The notes beneath the pieces were generated by a model that made no database searches, was not told the DNA's origin, and saw only the letters and a program-made list of their open reading frames with translations. The position numbers were made by a program, and so were the translations under genes. A stretch of 64,000 nucleotides of DNA from contig OX344762.1 in the NCBI GenBank assembly GCA_947034895.1, positions 9,553,501 to 9,617,500 on the forward strand, read 5' to 3'. This stretch comes from Rhytidiadelphus loreus. Lineage: Eukaryota > Streptophyta > Bryopsida > Hypnales > Hylocomiaceae. Shown one piece after another: positions 12,823 through 23,235 of the stretch (within the stretch, counting starts at the first letter, position 1; every line of letters starts with the position of its first letter).

Positions 12823-13335
12823 TTTGAGCCAGCCCCCTACTTTGGAGGCACAGGCGGAGTCGGTCCCGGAGACGCAAGAAGAGGGTGATGTTGTACCGGA
12901 TCTTGTCCCCCCTCCGACTGAGCCGCGTGCACCGGAGACAGAGATAGAGTTCGAAAATCCCCCAAACAATGACGAAGAGACTGTCGACTACGGGGATTAT
13001 TTGGATGATGAGTTCGGCCAGGTACTCTCTCGTCCATCCTCAGACCCCTACGATATTTCATGATTGAGTCTGTCCAATGTGATATGATGGATGTTTGTTT
13101 TGGCTACCATCATGTCTATATTCGTAGTGAGAGACTCTCATGCCAATTCCTTCTGTTTGACAGGAGGGAGTGGACAGTCTCTGATTGTGAAGCGTGGACG
13201 GACTGCCACTCTGTGACTGCGTTGTAGCATAGTGTAGATACCGCAATGGACTGTAGTTGGTACTTGTATACAATCGGCTAGAGATCAACGAAACCGTTAG
13301 ACCGGGTGTATCATAAATTATTTTGAAATAAATAT

Positions 13336-14388
13336 ATGTCAAACTTCTCTTCAATGCGTGTAGTGTCTAATGAATTGATATTGCCCATGTTTGTGTCCAA
13401 CGCGGACAACTTAGAAGTGTGTACCGCCCGTTGGCACTCAAACAATCACTTAACGGAGGGGTTCTGCAGTCGCTTAGTGGGGTTCAATGCTTTTCACCGT
13501 TTTATGGGTCGCCTGATTCTGCCTTTCAACAGGTAACTACATCTCTTTCGTGTTGTGTTTGATCAGGTAGTAACGGCAGGTCGAAAAAACAGAGTGCCGC
13601 GGAGTGTGTCCTCGTTAGTGGTCCAACCACGACAGAAGTGGTTGAATATCGTGTTCGATTTGAACGGAGTGCTGTGTGAGAGCCAGGGTCAAGGGCCCCA
13701 TAAGAAGAAAAAACATTACACAGTCCGAGATAATGTATTCTCCCATCGAACCCCAACCCTCATTGGGACGAAGGCCGTCTTCGTTCGTCCCAATGTGCGC
13801 GAGTTCTTAGACGAGGTTTCAAAGATTTCGAACCGCGTCGTAGTTTGGAGCTCCATGTTCAAAAAGACGGTGGAACCCGTTGCGAGTTTCCTATTCCAGA
13901 ACTGCAAGGCTCCCTACCACATCCTAGGTCAGGACAACTGCAGGAGGGTAGAAACCTCGGAAGGGAAATTTCTTCATCAAGCTGGGAGTCCGTGGAAGAC
14001 TCTGCTCTTCAAAGTGCTTGATGAGGAATTGTTCCTAGACCCTCAGGATCCCAACTCATTCAACAAGGACAATACCATTCTCATCGATGATTCTCCGCAA
14101 AAGGGCATCCTCAATGAGAACGGGAATTGCATATACCTTGAGAGTTGGAACCCGTACATGCGTGGAGACAATGTGCTCGTCGGCACTCTCATTCCGTGGT
14201 TGAAGAAACTACACGAGGAGTGTCCACTCGGACGCCTGCGTGAGTTCGTAGATCGGAACCGCATAGGTGTGGTACCCTTGGTCGCATCGGACGATCAAGC
14301 CAATTATATATTAGATGGGATGAGGATGTCCGTCAAGGCATTCGAGTCGCGATTCGTGTTGCGGGGGATGAATCTAGTGATTGAATAA
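13336..14388 (+). pseudogene. FCP1/NIF-type (HAD) phosphatase-like gene, one in-frame stop
   Basis: An ATG at 13336 opens a frame that meets TAA at 13534-13536 and then continues in the same frame to 14388, about 350 codons in all. The main domain begins at WLNIVFDLNGVLCE (about 13643) and includes FVRPNVREFLDEV, VVWSSM and TILIDDSPQKG (about 14074). These match the FCP1 homology (NLI-interacting factor) domain, a HAD-fold family that acts on Ser/Thr phosphoproteins such as the RNA polymerase II tail. The signature aspartate motif DxDx(T/V) reads D-L-N-G-V, so the second Asp is Asn and activity may be lost; a DLNGV-type signature also occurs in other plant relatives. A short intron around the stop (13532-13566) would be only about 35 bp, too short for plants. 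It follows the previous gene on the same strand. Confidence 0.65.
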
Positions 14389-14583
14389 GAGAGACAAAGG
14401 AAGAAATAGACTTCTCAGTGTCTCAGTCAATCATAGAACTCGTTGTACATTATTCTTGTGAATACGGATTTTTATGTACATTTCATTCTTGTGAATTAGT
14501 AAAATTTTGAACTTGTAATCAAGTTTTCTGGCCTCTTTGGGTTGTACTGTTTTGTTCAACATGTGTTTGTCTTCCATGTTGAG

Positions 14584-14714
14584 TTATCTTTGGGTCGAGG
14601 ATAATTGTGGGGGATGTGTGTTATCTTTGGGTCGAGGATAATTGTGGGGGATGTGTGTTATCTTTGGGTCGAGGATAATTGTGGGGGATGTGTGTTATCT
14701 TTGGTCGAGGATAA
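14584..14714. repeat. Tandem array of four GATAA palindromes, 37-bp unit
   Basis: Copies at 14584-14604, 14621-14641, 14658-14678 and 14695-14714 (the last lacks one base). The unit TTATCTTTGGGTCGAGG + ATAATTGTGGGGGATGTGTG is almost identical in each, so this is a recent tandem expansion. It lies in the spacer just before a splice-acceptor-like CTATAG at 14744-14749. Confidence 0.9.
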
Positions 14715-14749
14715 TTGTAAAAGATGTTTGTTCACTGCCATTGCTATAG

Positions 14750-15672
14750 GTCGGAGGATCCGTTCTTCACTTTCTCCAATGGAGGGAACCACTAACGAGG
14801 AGCTTGCTGTCTGGATCGGACGTGTCACTTTCAATGAGGTTCGGCTCGATTGGAGGGAGCTTCGTGCCGTCCTCCTATTCTAAGCCTAACTTCCTGGGCT
14901 CGGCCACCGATGCGGCTTCGGCGGCCATCGACTTCTCGAAGGGGAATGTGGAGGAAGGCGTGGTAGATAGCCCACCTAGTCGGGGTCCCATGAGGACCCC
15001 GATTTGCTCACCGTCGCCGATGAAGAGGGCGAGCTCCACCCCAAGTCGATTGCGTTCAGAGTCGCCGACTTTGCGAACACCAAACATCCCGCACAAAAAA
15101 TTGTATGCGGATGACGAAGACCGGGGTATGGATCCTCGTCTCGAGGATGGAGTGTTGTTGCCGGTGACGATCGCACATCAGGCTGTCCAGAGCGAGGACC
15201 TCAATATAGATCCCAAGGTTGGGGATCGGATCAATGGCGTACCGTTGGGTGCATGTAGTGCACAGCAGGTTCCATGCCTCGTAGAGATTCCTATCTCGTT
15301 CCCCTCCAAATCCGTGGGCCGAGTATCTTTGCCTTCGGCTGTACCTATTTTCCGCCGAACGACTCTTGGAGACCTACGGCGGACAAATTATACACAATCG
15401 ACAACATCTGTCGATTCGTACATAAGCACTGTGAATAGATCGATACCATGACCGCCTCCTCGAGGTTCTAGGTCTCTTTCCAATACCGAGATTCCGCGAC
15501 GTGAACGAAAACGGAAGAGAGAGGCCAAGGATTTAATGATGATGGGCATGTTCAATACTTTCAGTAAAGATAGTGGATCACCCAAACCTTCTCGATGCGA
15601 GGATATTTTCAAAGGATTGGCCAAGCTGAAAGCCTTGGAAGCAGCCAAGGAGGCAACAAATAGCAGTTCTTA
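14750..15672 (+). pseudogene. Ser/Pro-rich basic protein gene, one in-frame stop, 5' end unresolved
   Basis: The frame is open from an acceptor-like site (CTGCCATTGCTATAG ending at 14749) to 15448, stops at TGA 15449-15451, and continues in the same frame to TAA at 15670-15672. The first ATG in frame is at 14831. The product is rich in Ser, Pro and Arg (PPSRGPMRTPICSPSPMKRA) and ends with a basic patch (RRERKRKREAK) and a helical tail. A partial palindrome is read through at 15132-15148. No family recognised. An overlapping ATG frame at 14779-14883 is a less likely alternative. It follows the phosphatase-like gene on the same strand and may belong to the same unit. Confidence 0.45.
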
Positions 15673-15683
15673 ATCCACGAACG

Positions 15684-16136
15684 ATGGTTTGCCAAGTGAT
15701 CCTCGTTCATAGTGAACTTCTTTTTTTGGAAGGATTATTACTATTAATAGAATATTCATTCATATACAAAAACCAATTTTTAGTAAGGGTGAGTGCTCTC
15801 TGTGCACATAGCCTCTACATTTTGACACAAAACATTCAATCATTAGAATTAGCAAGATTAGATATACCGGAAAGTGAAGTAAATAGAGAAGTGAGAGAAG
15901 TTGATTCAAGTAAATTCATGTTCTTCTATGTAAAGGGACCCGCTTTTATAAATATTACGTCTTATTATACAACTCATGTGGAATTGCATTTTGCACGATC
16001 ACGTTTCTTAATTGTTTTGGTGTGGGATTGCTCTATGCCTTCTATCGATTTGCCTATTTTTATCTTCGCCTTCAACAATTTATCTTTGAATGGAGGAGCC
16101 TTAAGTTCTCAAAATGACCATATTGTCTCAATTTAA
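15684..16136 (+). CDS. Unrecognised 150-codon open frame
   Basis: An open frame with hydrophobic N-terminal stretch (ELLFLEGLLLLIEYSFIY) and mixed composition afterwards (SLELARLDIPESEVNREVREV). The AT-rich codon use differs from the genes just upstream. I recognise no family. It may be an organelle-derived or transposon fragment, or chance. There is no support beyond length and composition. Confidence 0.2.
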   Translation: MVCQVILVHSELLFLEGLLLLIEYSFIYKNQFLVRVSALCAHSLYILTQNIQSLELARLDIPESEVNREVREVDSSKFMFFYVKGPAFINITSYYTTHVELHFARSRFLIVLVWDCSMPSIDLPIFIFAFNNLSLNGGALSSQNDHIVSI

Positions 16137-17463
16137 TGAATATGGGCTTATAAATCAAAAGTATTTCAATTATCTTTCCAAAAACTTTGAAGCTACCATG
16201 TCATGAGAGAAATGAGGTGTGGAGAATTACCTTGGTCTTAATGATGTAGAGCTTCATGATGTATGTGAGAAGACTTGAGGTCTTGGTGGTGAATTTTGAC
16301 ACTTTGGCTTGAATTTTTTCTAGTTTCTATACGTTTTTTCCTTCACCTTTCATTACTTAAAAAGATCATACCAATATGAGGTAAATGTAGTGGAAAAATG
16401 ACACCTTTTGCTTCAAAAAACTAGTTTTTGAGTGCTTGGGGAGTGCATATTTGTATGCTAGAGTTGCAAGAAGGGCTCAAGATTGAACCTCATAGCCATG
16501 GTTTTTAAAACCTTAGACCTTGAAAATAGGTCCTAACCCATATAGTAAGATAAGAGCATTATTAGACTTGCTTTAGAGGCCAAAGCGCGTGGATAAACCA
16601 AAAAGTGCCAATGAAGCGCTAATAGTTGGAGATACTTGCAAGTTTTGGGGAATGGTAATTGGAGGAGAAATAATGGTTGTGTCTCTTAGAAGAACAAGTG
16701 ATGTTTAATGCATGGGGAGGTTTTGGAATGCATGGGATGAATTAGTGAGGGTTGTAAGCAAATAGTAATTGAGCTTGGAATTGCAACAAGGGGATATAGT
16801 AGTGAGAGAAACCAAGGTTTGTGATTTCCATTACTGATTTTTAAGCAAACGTAGAAACTTTGTCAAATTAGTGTGTGAGATTGACTAGTTCAATTTGGGG
16901 TGAATTGAGGCAAACATACAACATGTCGTTCAAATGTAGAAGCAACTAGAATAAATTTATGATCAGGGATGCGTTGTGGAAAGGATAGAATCCTATCAAA
17001 GTGAATCCCATAAAATACAAAGCAAGCTTACAATTATAAATGAGCCTTGGAGGTGCGAGACAAAGTATAATAATGATTTAAGAGATGCAAAGAAGCTTTG
17101 AATCTTACTATTATCAAGAGCAACAAACAACTAGTTTGTTATTGAATATAGATGTTTGAATAAAAATCAAAGTTTGATAGAGTAGTAGGTTGTTGTTGTA
17201 GTATAAGATGAGGTTGAAGAATTATCTAGTGAGGGGAAATTAGTTGGTGATTTTGTGAGCATTGCATTGACAAATTCTAAATGAGTCCTATACATGAGTA
17301 TACCAGAATAGAGTCTCTAGGTTTTTTCTTTTTGTCTAGATTCATAGTGGCATGAAGGAATCAGTTTTGGTTCAAAAGAATGATGTGTTGTGTAACTAGA
17401 GATCATAACTTCCAACAAATCAAGTGATATCATCCTCTATAAACCTATAAACAATAGACAAAG
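16137..17463. other. Gene-free AT-rich stretch
   Basis: No long frame, transposon end or RNA gene recognised. Sequence character is that of old decayed repeat DNA. Confidence 0.4.
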
Positions 17464-17466
17464 GCT

Positions 17467-17619
17467 CACTACAAGAAAATGGGGGTATAAATGACTTATC
17501 CACAATGACTCCATTGACAACAATGATTGCAAATTAGTCATTTTGCAATCACTTTGAAGTCATTGTTGTTGGTGGAGTCATTGTGGACAAGTCATTTATA
17601 CCCCAATTTTCTTGTAGTG
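17467..17619. mobile_element. CACTA-type MITE, 153 bp, with GCT target duplication
   Basis: Starts CACTACAAGAAAA and ends TTTTCTTGTAGTG. The arms (GGGGTATAAATGACTTRTCCACAATGACTCCA type) are inverted repeats over about 50 bp each. GCT at 17464-17466 and again at 17620-17622 is the 3-bp duplication expected for CACTA (En/Spm) elements. It has no coding capacity. Confidence 0.93.
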
Positions 17620-17622
17620 GCT

Positions 17623-19069
17623 TTGGATCTTGAGTGTGGGCATGTTTGACAACATAGAGGACGATCACCATGACTCAATGCATGATCGATTCTTAAGGCG
17701 TGTTGTGGAAATTTCTTTACTGTATTGGAAGCTCCGCCTCCGCATTTGGATGAAAGAAAAGCATTAAAGGTCACCTAATATTAATGGCTAGCATACTTTT
17801 GAACTTCTACTTTAGCAGTTAGAGAGTGAAGCTCTCTAAACCTATGAAGAGCCGATGGAGATGAATTGACTTGAGCTTTTTGAGGTTGAGTAGTATTGGG
17901 AGACTTGTGTAGAGCTCATCAGTACCTTCAAAGAGAGTGAAACATCTTTTTTTGTACCTTTTGAAGATGTAGAAGACACAAAGCCCATGACACTAGTAGA
18001 AGGGTCTACAACTAAGGATACCAAAAAAAAGAAGCGTTGTCCTTGAAGAAGCTCAATAGTGGTCAATTCATATTACGGTAGGTCAAAGTCAACTAGTGGA
18101 TAGTCTCTCCAATGTTTTGAAATTTTGCTACACAGTAGATCAATTTATCAAATCTTTACATACCAATTTTCACCTTAATCTAAGATATTGTTCAACTTTG
18201 GTAGACATTTCCCCACTCTAACTTTGCTTAGTCATGGTTTCTACACCTGGTTGTATTTTTGTGCATTACTCATAAATATCAAGTCCAAAGAAATTAATAT
18301 TTTGACACAAGAAAGAAGGTGAGTGAAGAAAGGTACCTTCTAAGTTTCATATTTATAAAACAAAAACTCAATAAGATCTAAGCTCTTCAATGCACCCTCC
18401 TTGGTTGCCTTAAATTTCAAACACCTTCACTTTGCAGCCTCATATCTCCTTCTTTGTAATATATTTAGATCTCAAACTTGGCATCATAGTAGATCAATCT
18501 CCTAAAAACTCAGATCCAAAGGTTTCTTTGATCTAATACTTTAATTATCAAAACACAACACAAAACCCTCTACATAGATGCCTTAATATAAGATCCAACC
18601 ACAAATATATAGTTTGCACTTCAAAAGCCTTCCACACCTCAAAACTACCTCAAAACAAGAGAGAGAGACAAGGGACCAACCCTTGCCTTGAATAGCCACC
18701 ACAACCTCCAAGACAGTTAGTCGTTGGCTAACCCTAACTCTAAACCCTCCTACTAATCCTAGTATCAACTACTAACCAACCGGTTATCAACTAACCACTA
18801 ACAAAAACAACAAAAACAAGCTTTTAACACTAAGCTTCTAAGACAAAGAACTCCAAACACTAAACACCTTTTTCTCCAAACACTAAACACCTTTTTTCTA
18901 ACAAATAAAGATGTCACTGTTTCAACTACTAGACAGTCCACATCGCAAAAATGGATTATTTTAGACTATGAAGGTAGGGCCACTTTGGCCCAAGCCTTTT
19001 TAGTAGTGGAGAGGTGAGATTGGACCCTCTATTAGCACAATACTACAGACATGGTTTCTAAGTAGATGG
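17623..19069. other. Gene-free AT-rich stretch
   Basis: No convincing gene. Short frames on both strands only. The flank of the gag-like remnant at 19.1 kb may begin in the last few hundred bases. Confidence 0.35.
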
Positions 19070-19099
19070 ATGACACTTCAAAGTTCGAGAAGCCTCTTT

Positions 19100-19345
19100 A
19101 AGTTTCTTGCAATTTGGAAAATACTACATCTGATCACCAATTATATTGCTAGCATTGTGGTTAAGATGGCCACACCAAGAAAAGTCCATAATGTTCAAAG
19201 TTTCTCAAGGATCAGACTCACACTTCAAAGTCAAAGAAAAAAGAAGAAATTAAGGTTGAAGTGAAGATTGAAGCAAAACCTCAAAAGAAGCAATTGAAGT
19301 GCAATCATTGTAGTGGTACCAATCATGAGGATCAAGGTTGTCCGA
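19100..19345 (+). pseudogene. Retrotransposon gag fragment with two zinc knuckles
   Basis: On the plus strand the frame reading SKSKKKEEIKVEVKIEAK leads into KCNHCSGTNHEDQGCPSH (about 19288-19341), a perfect CX2CX4HX4C zinc knuckle as found in retroelement Gag nucleocapsid. About 50 codons upstream in the same frame is a second, damaged knuckle (C.HCG.DGHTKKSP.C, about 19145-19195) interrupted by three stop codons. Lys-rich sequence joins the two. No protease or reverse transcriptase was recognised downstream, so this is an isolated remnant of an LTR retrotransposon, probably copia-like. Confidence 0.6.
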
Positions 19346-19439
19346 GTCACGTCATGTCCGGACGTTCGGATTCATCCCCGGTGTTCGTCAGGATGAAATC
19401 TGGATGAGAATTGTCGACAGAGGATGAAAAGTACAGAAA

Positions 19440-19545
19440 TGGATGGACGTTTTTCGTTGACGGGCGGGTTGGACGGGCGGGCCTTCGTTGACGAGCATCT
19501 GGACGGGTATGTGGATGGAGAACTGGATGGGCAGGATGGACAAGC
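19440..19545 (+). repeat. GGACGGG/GGATGG-rich short repeat
   Basis: Low-complexity run of GACGGGCGGG, GGACGGG and GGATGG words directly after the gag fragment. The frames crossing it on both strands are probably not genes. Confidence 0.5.
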
Positions 19546-19624
19546 TTTGGATTTTTTGCACTTAACCCCTAAATGCTTGAGGCACCTAAATCTGGTTTGG
19601 CAAAACTTTGAAGTTAAATAAAAC

Positions 19625-22378
19625 CTAACCAAGTTGCTATTTTTAGTAGTATATATTTTTGGAAAGTTCTTCTTGAAGTCTAGTTATAGCATCAATAGTT
19701 TGTTCTTAAAAATAAATGATAGTGATTTTTCTATTCAAGACGTTGTGCAAGGGTATCCTTTGCAATCTTGACTTCTTGTAGCATTGAGAGCTCTTGGAAA
19801 TGTGCCTAAAAAATACTAGATCTTGGAGAAAAAATCACATTCAAAATTCATTTAAAATTTAAAAAAATTATGGAGTATATTTTAAGAAGCAATAAATTGA
19901 TTGGGGTTATACATGTTAGGCCCTTTAACCTCATATTTTTTTGGTCACCAACTTTTTAAATTTGACTTGTGAGAAGAGGATTGGAAGACTTCATGTCATT
20001 TTTGTAGTTTTAGCACCTTCATGGTCAAACATTATAATCTTTTATTCCATAAGTGATATTGTTGTGTTTTCTTTTCCTATGAGATTTCTAACATGTCTAG
20101 TTTGAAGTTATATAATTACAATTTAAAAAAAATTGATACACCTAATCAAAATGTTGACATTTTGTTCAATTTAGAGCAAATTCTAAGATGCTCAAAACAG
20201 GCCTTGGGCATCTAGGATTCTAGGGATTAAAGTTCGTTATTGAATTTCTAATTAGAGAAGTTGCTAAATTGATTTTACACTATATGGCAAGAAATTCAAA
20301 AACATTAATCCATGTGGGCCCTAGGCTAATTATTGCCAAAAAACACACTCCAATTTGCCATTTTTATTGCATTCATCCAGAAATGAAATGAAAAGAAAAA
20401 TTAGAATCTAAATATAAGATTGCAATTCATAAAGTCATATGTTTCAATTGATTTGGGAAAATTTTCATGTAGCGTGACCTTATCCAGTTAGCAATTGCAA
20501 GATATTAGACTTTGATCATTTAATTGCCATAATGCCATTTGAGGAAAATGTTCAATTTGTAAACTTTGAATTTAAAAATAAACATGAGGGAGTAGTCAAT
20601 TAATAGTCCAACTAAAAAAAGTTTAAAACTAAGAGAACAAAATTTGAATTATTTTTTGGTTTAATTCTTAAGACTTAAAGAAGATTTCATCAAAGATTAA
20701 GCAATAAAATTAATTGTTAATTGTTTCTTGCTTTGGTAAGGAATTTCCATTGTTCTTATTTCTCAGCGCCTAAAGTAACATACTCTCATTGTCCCTGCTA
20801 CAAGGGACAAAATGGATTAATGGGAGGCTTCGATGATCTCAATTTTTATTGAAACTTTTGGAAACTTTTTTATAAGATAGAATGATAGATAAACTTATGA
20901 GTTTATTTGGAATACAATTTCTATTCCAATCAGTGACTAGGAGCAAAGGTTATGCCACAATAACCTCAAAATAGGGGAGATCAGTTCTACCCCGGGCGGT
21001 CTGGAACTTCGGGCAACCAAAAAAATCTACAAAAGTTTGAAAAAAAAAATTTTATATTTTTTTCTTGTGAATTATATATTTTTTTAAATGGGAGGCTTTT
21101 ATTCATTCCATTTGGATTAGTAATGTGAAATTTATGGATTTTTTTGTGGAGCGGGCAATCCTAGCAACTTCTTGAAATAAATTTTCTTCTTTCACTTTGA
21201 ATGCTAATAACTTTCAATCTATACGGTCAAACATCACAAATTTTTTATCACGTCAACTAGGACAAATTAGAACAAGATTGTTTGGTTAAATTCTAAAAAA
21301 AAATTGGAAAATTTATTTCATAGGTGAACATAGCAAAAGTGGTGGTTTAGGGTGGTTTGGGCCAAAAAATGGACTTGGGACTTTAGGGCTTCACCAAAAA
21401 TAAAATAGAAGACTATTTTACCTACCATCTAAGCATACAAGCTTCTTCTACACTATTACGAAAAGGACCAATAGATTAACCCAATAGACAAAGGGAAAGC
21501 AACAATACACGAGGTGGAAAGAAAATGATAAATGTACATGTTTTATAAATCCTTCAAGTAGATGGTAAACTGGTAAAGGTTTTACATATGTCTGCTTTGT
21601 ACAACTTCCGGTATTTAATTCTATACATCTATCTAGTTATGGGTGATTGCAAGAAAGACCGGTCCTATGAGGCATCACAATGGAAGTGACAGAGTTGGTT
21701 TTGGTCGTAACTTTTGGAAATTGAAGCCAATGGACTTGAAATTTTTATGGAAGATTGCTAACTCAGAAAACATGAGATTTTTTATTTTTCAAAAAAATTG
21801 AAAAATAATTTTATAATTAAATATCAATTTAGCTAATTTGTCACACTTTGCGGTTTAGGGTTTTTTAGTACTGTGAAGTATCCAAAAAACATCTTCACTT
21901 GACTTTTTGTGGCCTATTGCCACACTAGATGGGCATATGCCCTCCAAAGGGAATTCAAAAAAACACAATTCTTTGTCCTCAACATGCATGCAAATAGGGG
22001 TCCCTTGTGCATATCACTCCAAACTTTTACGATGGTTTCAACTTCTAATTTTTGGTAAGATGTAATTACTATCAAGTCTTTATAAATGGCCAATTTTTAG
22101 TTTTTTTTATTCATGATTTTCTAATTTTTATTAATTTATACTTAATTTTATCTACTTTCTGTGACAAACTGTCATTTTTTTTAAGTAGTACTATTTCTGT
22201 ATTATAAAGTACTCAAAAGTACTATTAGTTGTTGATTTTTCGGATCAACGGTTGAGATTGCTCCATTTTGTAGTACTCCTAGTATTGTGCAAAAAAAACA
22301 CAGTTTTTGACCAAATGCTACCAAAATAGTTTGGTCTTTCTTGCAATCAAGCTTATACACAATCTCATCCAAAACTAT
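19625..22378. other. AT-rich stretch; right half resembles 57.1-58.6 kb
   Basis: No gene recognised. The part at about 20.8-22.3 kb shares phrases with 57.1-58.6 kb, for example ATTCCAATC followed by GTGAC/GTGCC..GGAGCAAAGGTTATGCC. Both stretches lie on the 3' side of a RING-finger gene copy (22379 and 58605), which suggests they are duplicated 3' flanks of one gene family. Confidence 0.35.
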
Positions 22379-23235
22379 CTATTCTACTTCTTCAATTACA
22401 ATGCCTCGTGCTATGTTGCTTCTCAAAAATCTCTGCAATTCTTGTCTTGATTGCAAAGTCGTCAGAAGCTGATGTGCGGCATGGTCGTATCTATTACATA
22501 AGTGGGAAAAAATGGCACTCACGAGCGCAAGCTCATGGAAGGTATTGTCTTCAATGGAATTCATTTCTTCCTCAAAACTCATTTCACCCTCAAATCCGAT
22601 AGGCATGCCTTGAGAGTTAAACATTGTGCATTGTGGATGTGGTGCACGCACAAAAATGGAGAGTTCTGGGTCTCAATGTTCACCGGAAATCTGACCAAAA
22701 TATAGTCGATGCCCTGAATCACCGTCTATAATCACCCTCTTGATCACCTTTGTCACTTGGTCGTCATTCTCCCAATGTATGGCAGCAAGCGTTCCTGCAA
22801 GGAGGTGTCGATTGTCGTGGCTCCACTTCCTAAGCCATGTTATGTCCTTCCCCTAATGTACTCTATTATCGAGGCCCGGTAAATTTTCTTCATTGTACTC
22901 GTAATGTGCATGCATGTGGTCTTGAAGGCAAAACATTTTGTAAAGTCGTGGATGAAATGGAGCCTTGCATTGCGCACATCTTTTTCTGGTGACCATGTGT
23001 GGAATGAGACACATGGGGTGGTATAAATGGCTACATGTACCAAGATTCCATCCACCCTCACAGCCAAATGGTTCATGGCACATTATACATGTTGTTCCAT
23101 CTTGTACAAAATTGGGAACGGAAGGCCACACTAGTGGCCTAATGCCATCGCGGTTGGCCACCACTTATCAAGGGAGGCTTAGGCAATTTTTCACAAGAGG
23201 AGGAATGACTACAAACACGAGGTCCGAAGGTGACC
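22379..23235 (-). pseudogene. Decayed RING-H2 gene, paralogue of the 58605-61104 gene
   Basis: One minus-strand frame, broken by TAG at 22853-22855 and TGA at 22673-22675, encodes PLVWPSVPNFV, then TCIMCHEPFG, GGWNLGTCSHLYHPMCL and RKRCAQCKAPFHPRLYKMF. The cysteine/histidine order C-X2-C..C-X-H-X2-H-X2-C..C-X2-C is that of a RING-H2 finger, which usually recruits an E2 ubiquitin enzyme. The sequence aligns along its length with the RING part of the gene at 58605-61104 (WPKPTHFVLDHTKCPICLEQFG, GGWALGSCTHVYHP). A C-terminal region follows to 22379. The N-terminal half of the paralogue was not found here. Confidence 0.6.

Larger units (their letters stand above)
8581..13063 (+). pseudogene. Three-exon gene with ParB-like DGQH motif and methyltransferase-like region; three in-frame stops
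   Basis: Exons 8581-10002, 10215-11546 and 11738-13063 join in phase 0 with GT..AG borders (AAG|GTACCC, GAGCAG|GAA, AAG|GTGCGG, TTGTAG|ATG), about 1360 codons. Three stops interrupt an otherwise continuous frame: TAA 9499-9501, TGA 11277-11279, TGA 12539-12541. No frameshift is seen. Residues 1-200 are not recognised; about 200-260 are Arg/Ser/Gly-rich and basic. After 9640 comes GGFYIIDGQHSVTAVKML, like the DGQHR loop of ParB/sulfiredoxin-fold proteins. Before the last exon junction and across it runs GENVIGVYTGSKFVIAAK|MYG, which resembles motif I (FxGxG..AA..LG) of beta-class N6/N4 DNA methyltransferases; I see no DPPY. The C-terminal 440 residues are acidic, with a coiled-coil segment near 12360-12530. 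ParB-methylase fusions are known in bacteria and phages; enzymatic activity here is doubtful. Could be a silenced accessory gene. Confidence 0.6.

Noticed and set aside
8581..15672. Non-standard genetic code as explanation of in-frame stops
   Set aside because: All three stop codons occur in frame, while other genes in the window use stops normally and are intact.
15684..16136. Organelle-derived gene fragment
   Set aside because: AT-rich and hydrophobic, but I could not match it to any plastid or mitochondrial gene, so only an unknown frame is reported.
17988..17999. CACTAGTAGAAG as a CACTA-type element end
   Set aside because: No inverted partner or duplication nearby; similarity stops after 11 bases.
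19424..19621. Frames over the GGACGGG repeat on both strands
   Set aside because: Low-complexity repeat read in both directions; no family resemblance.
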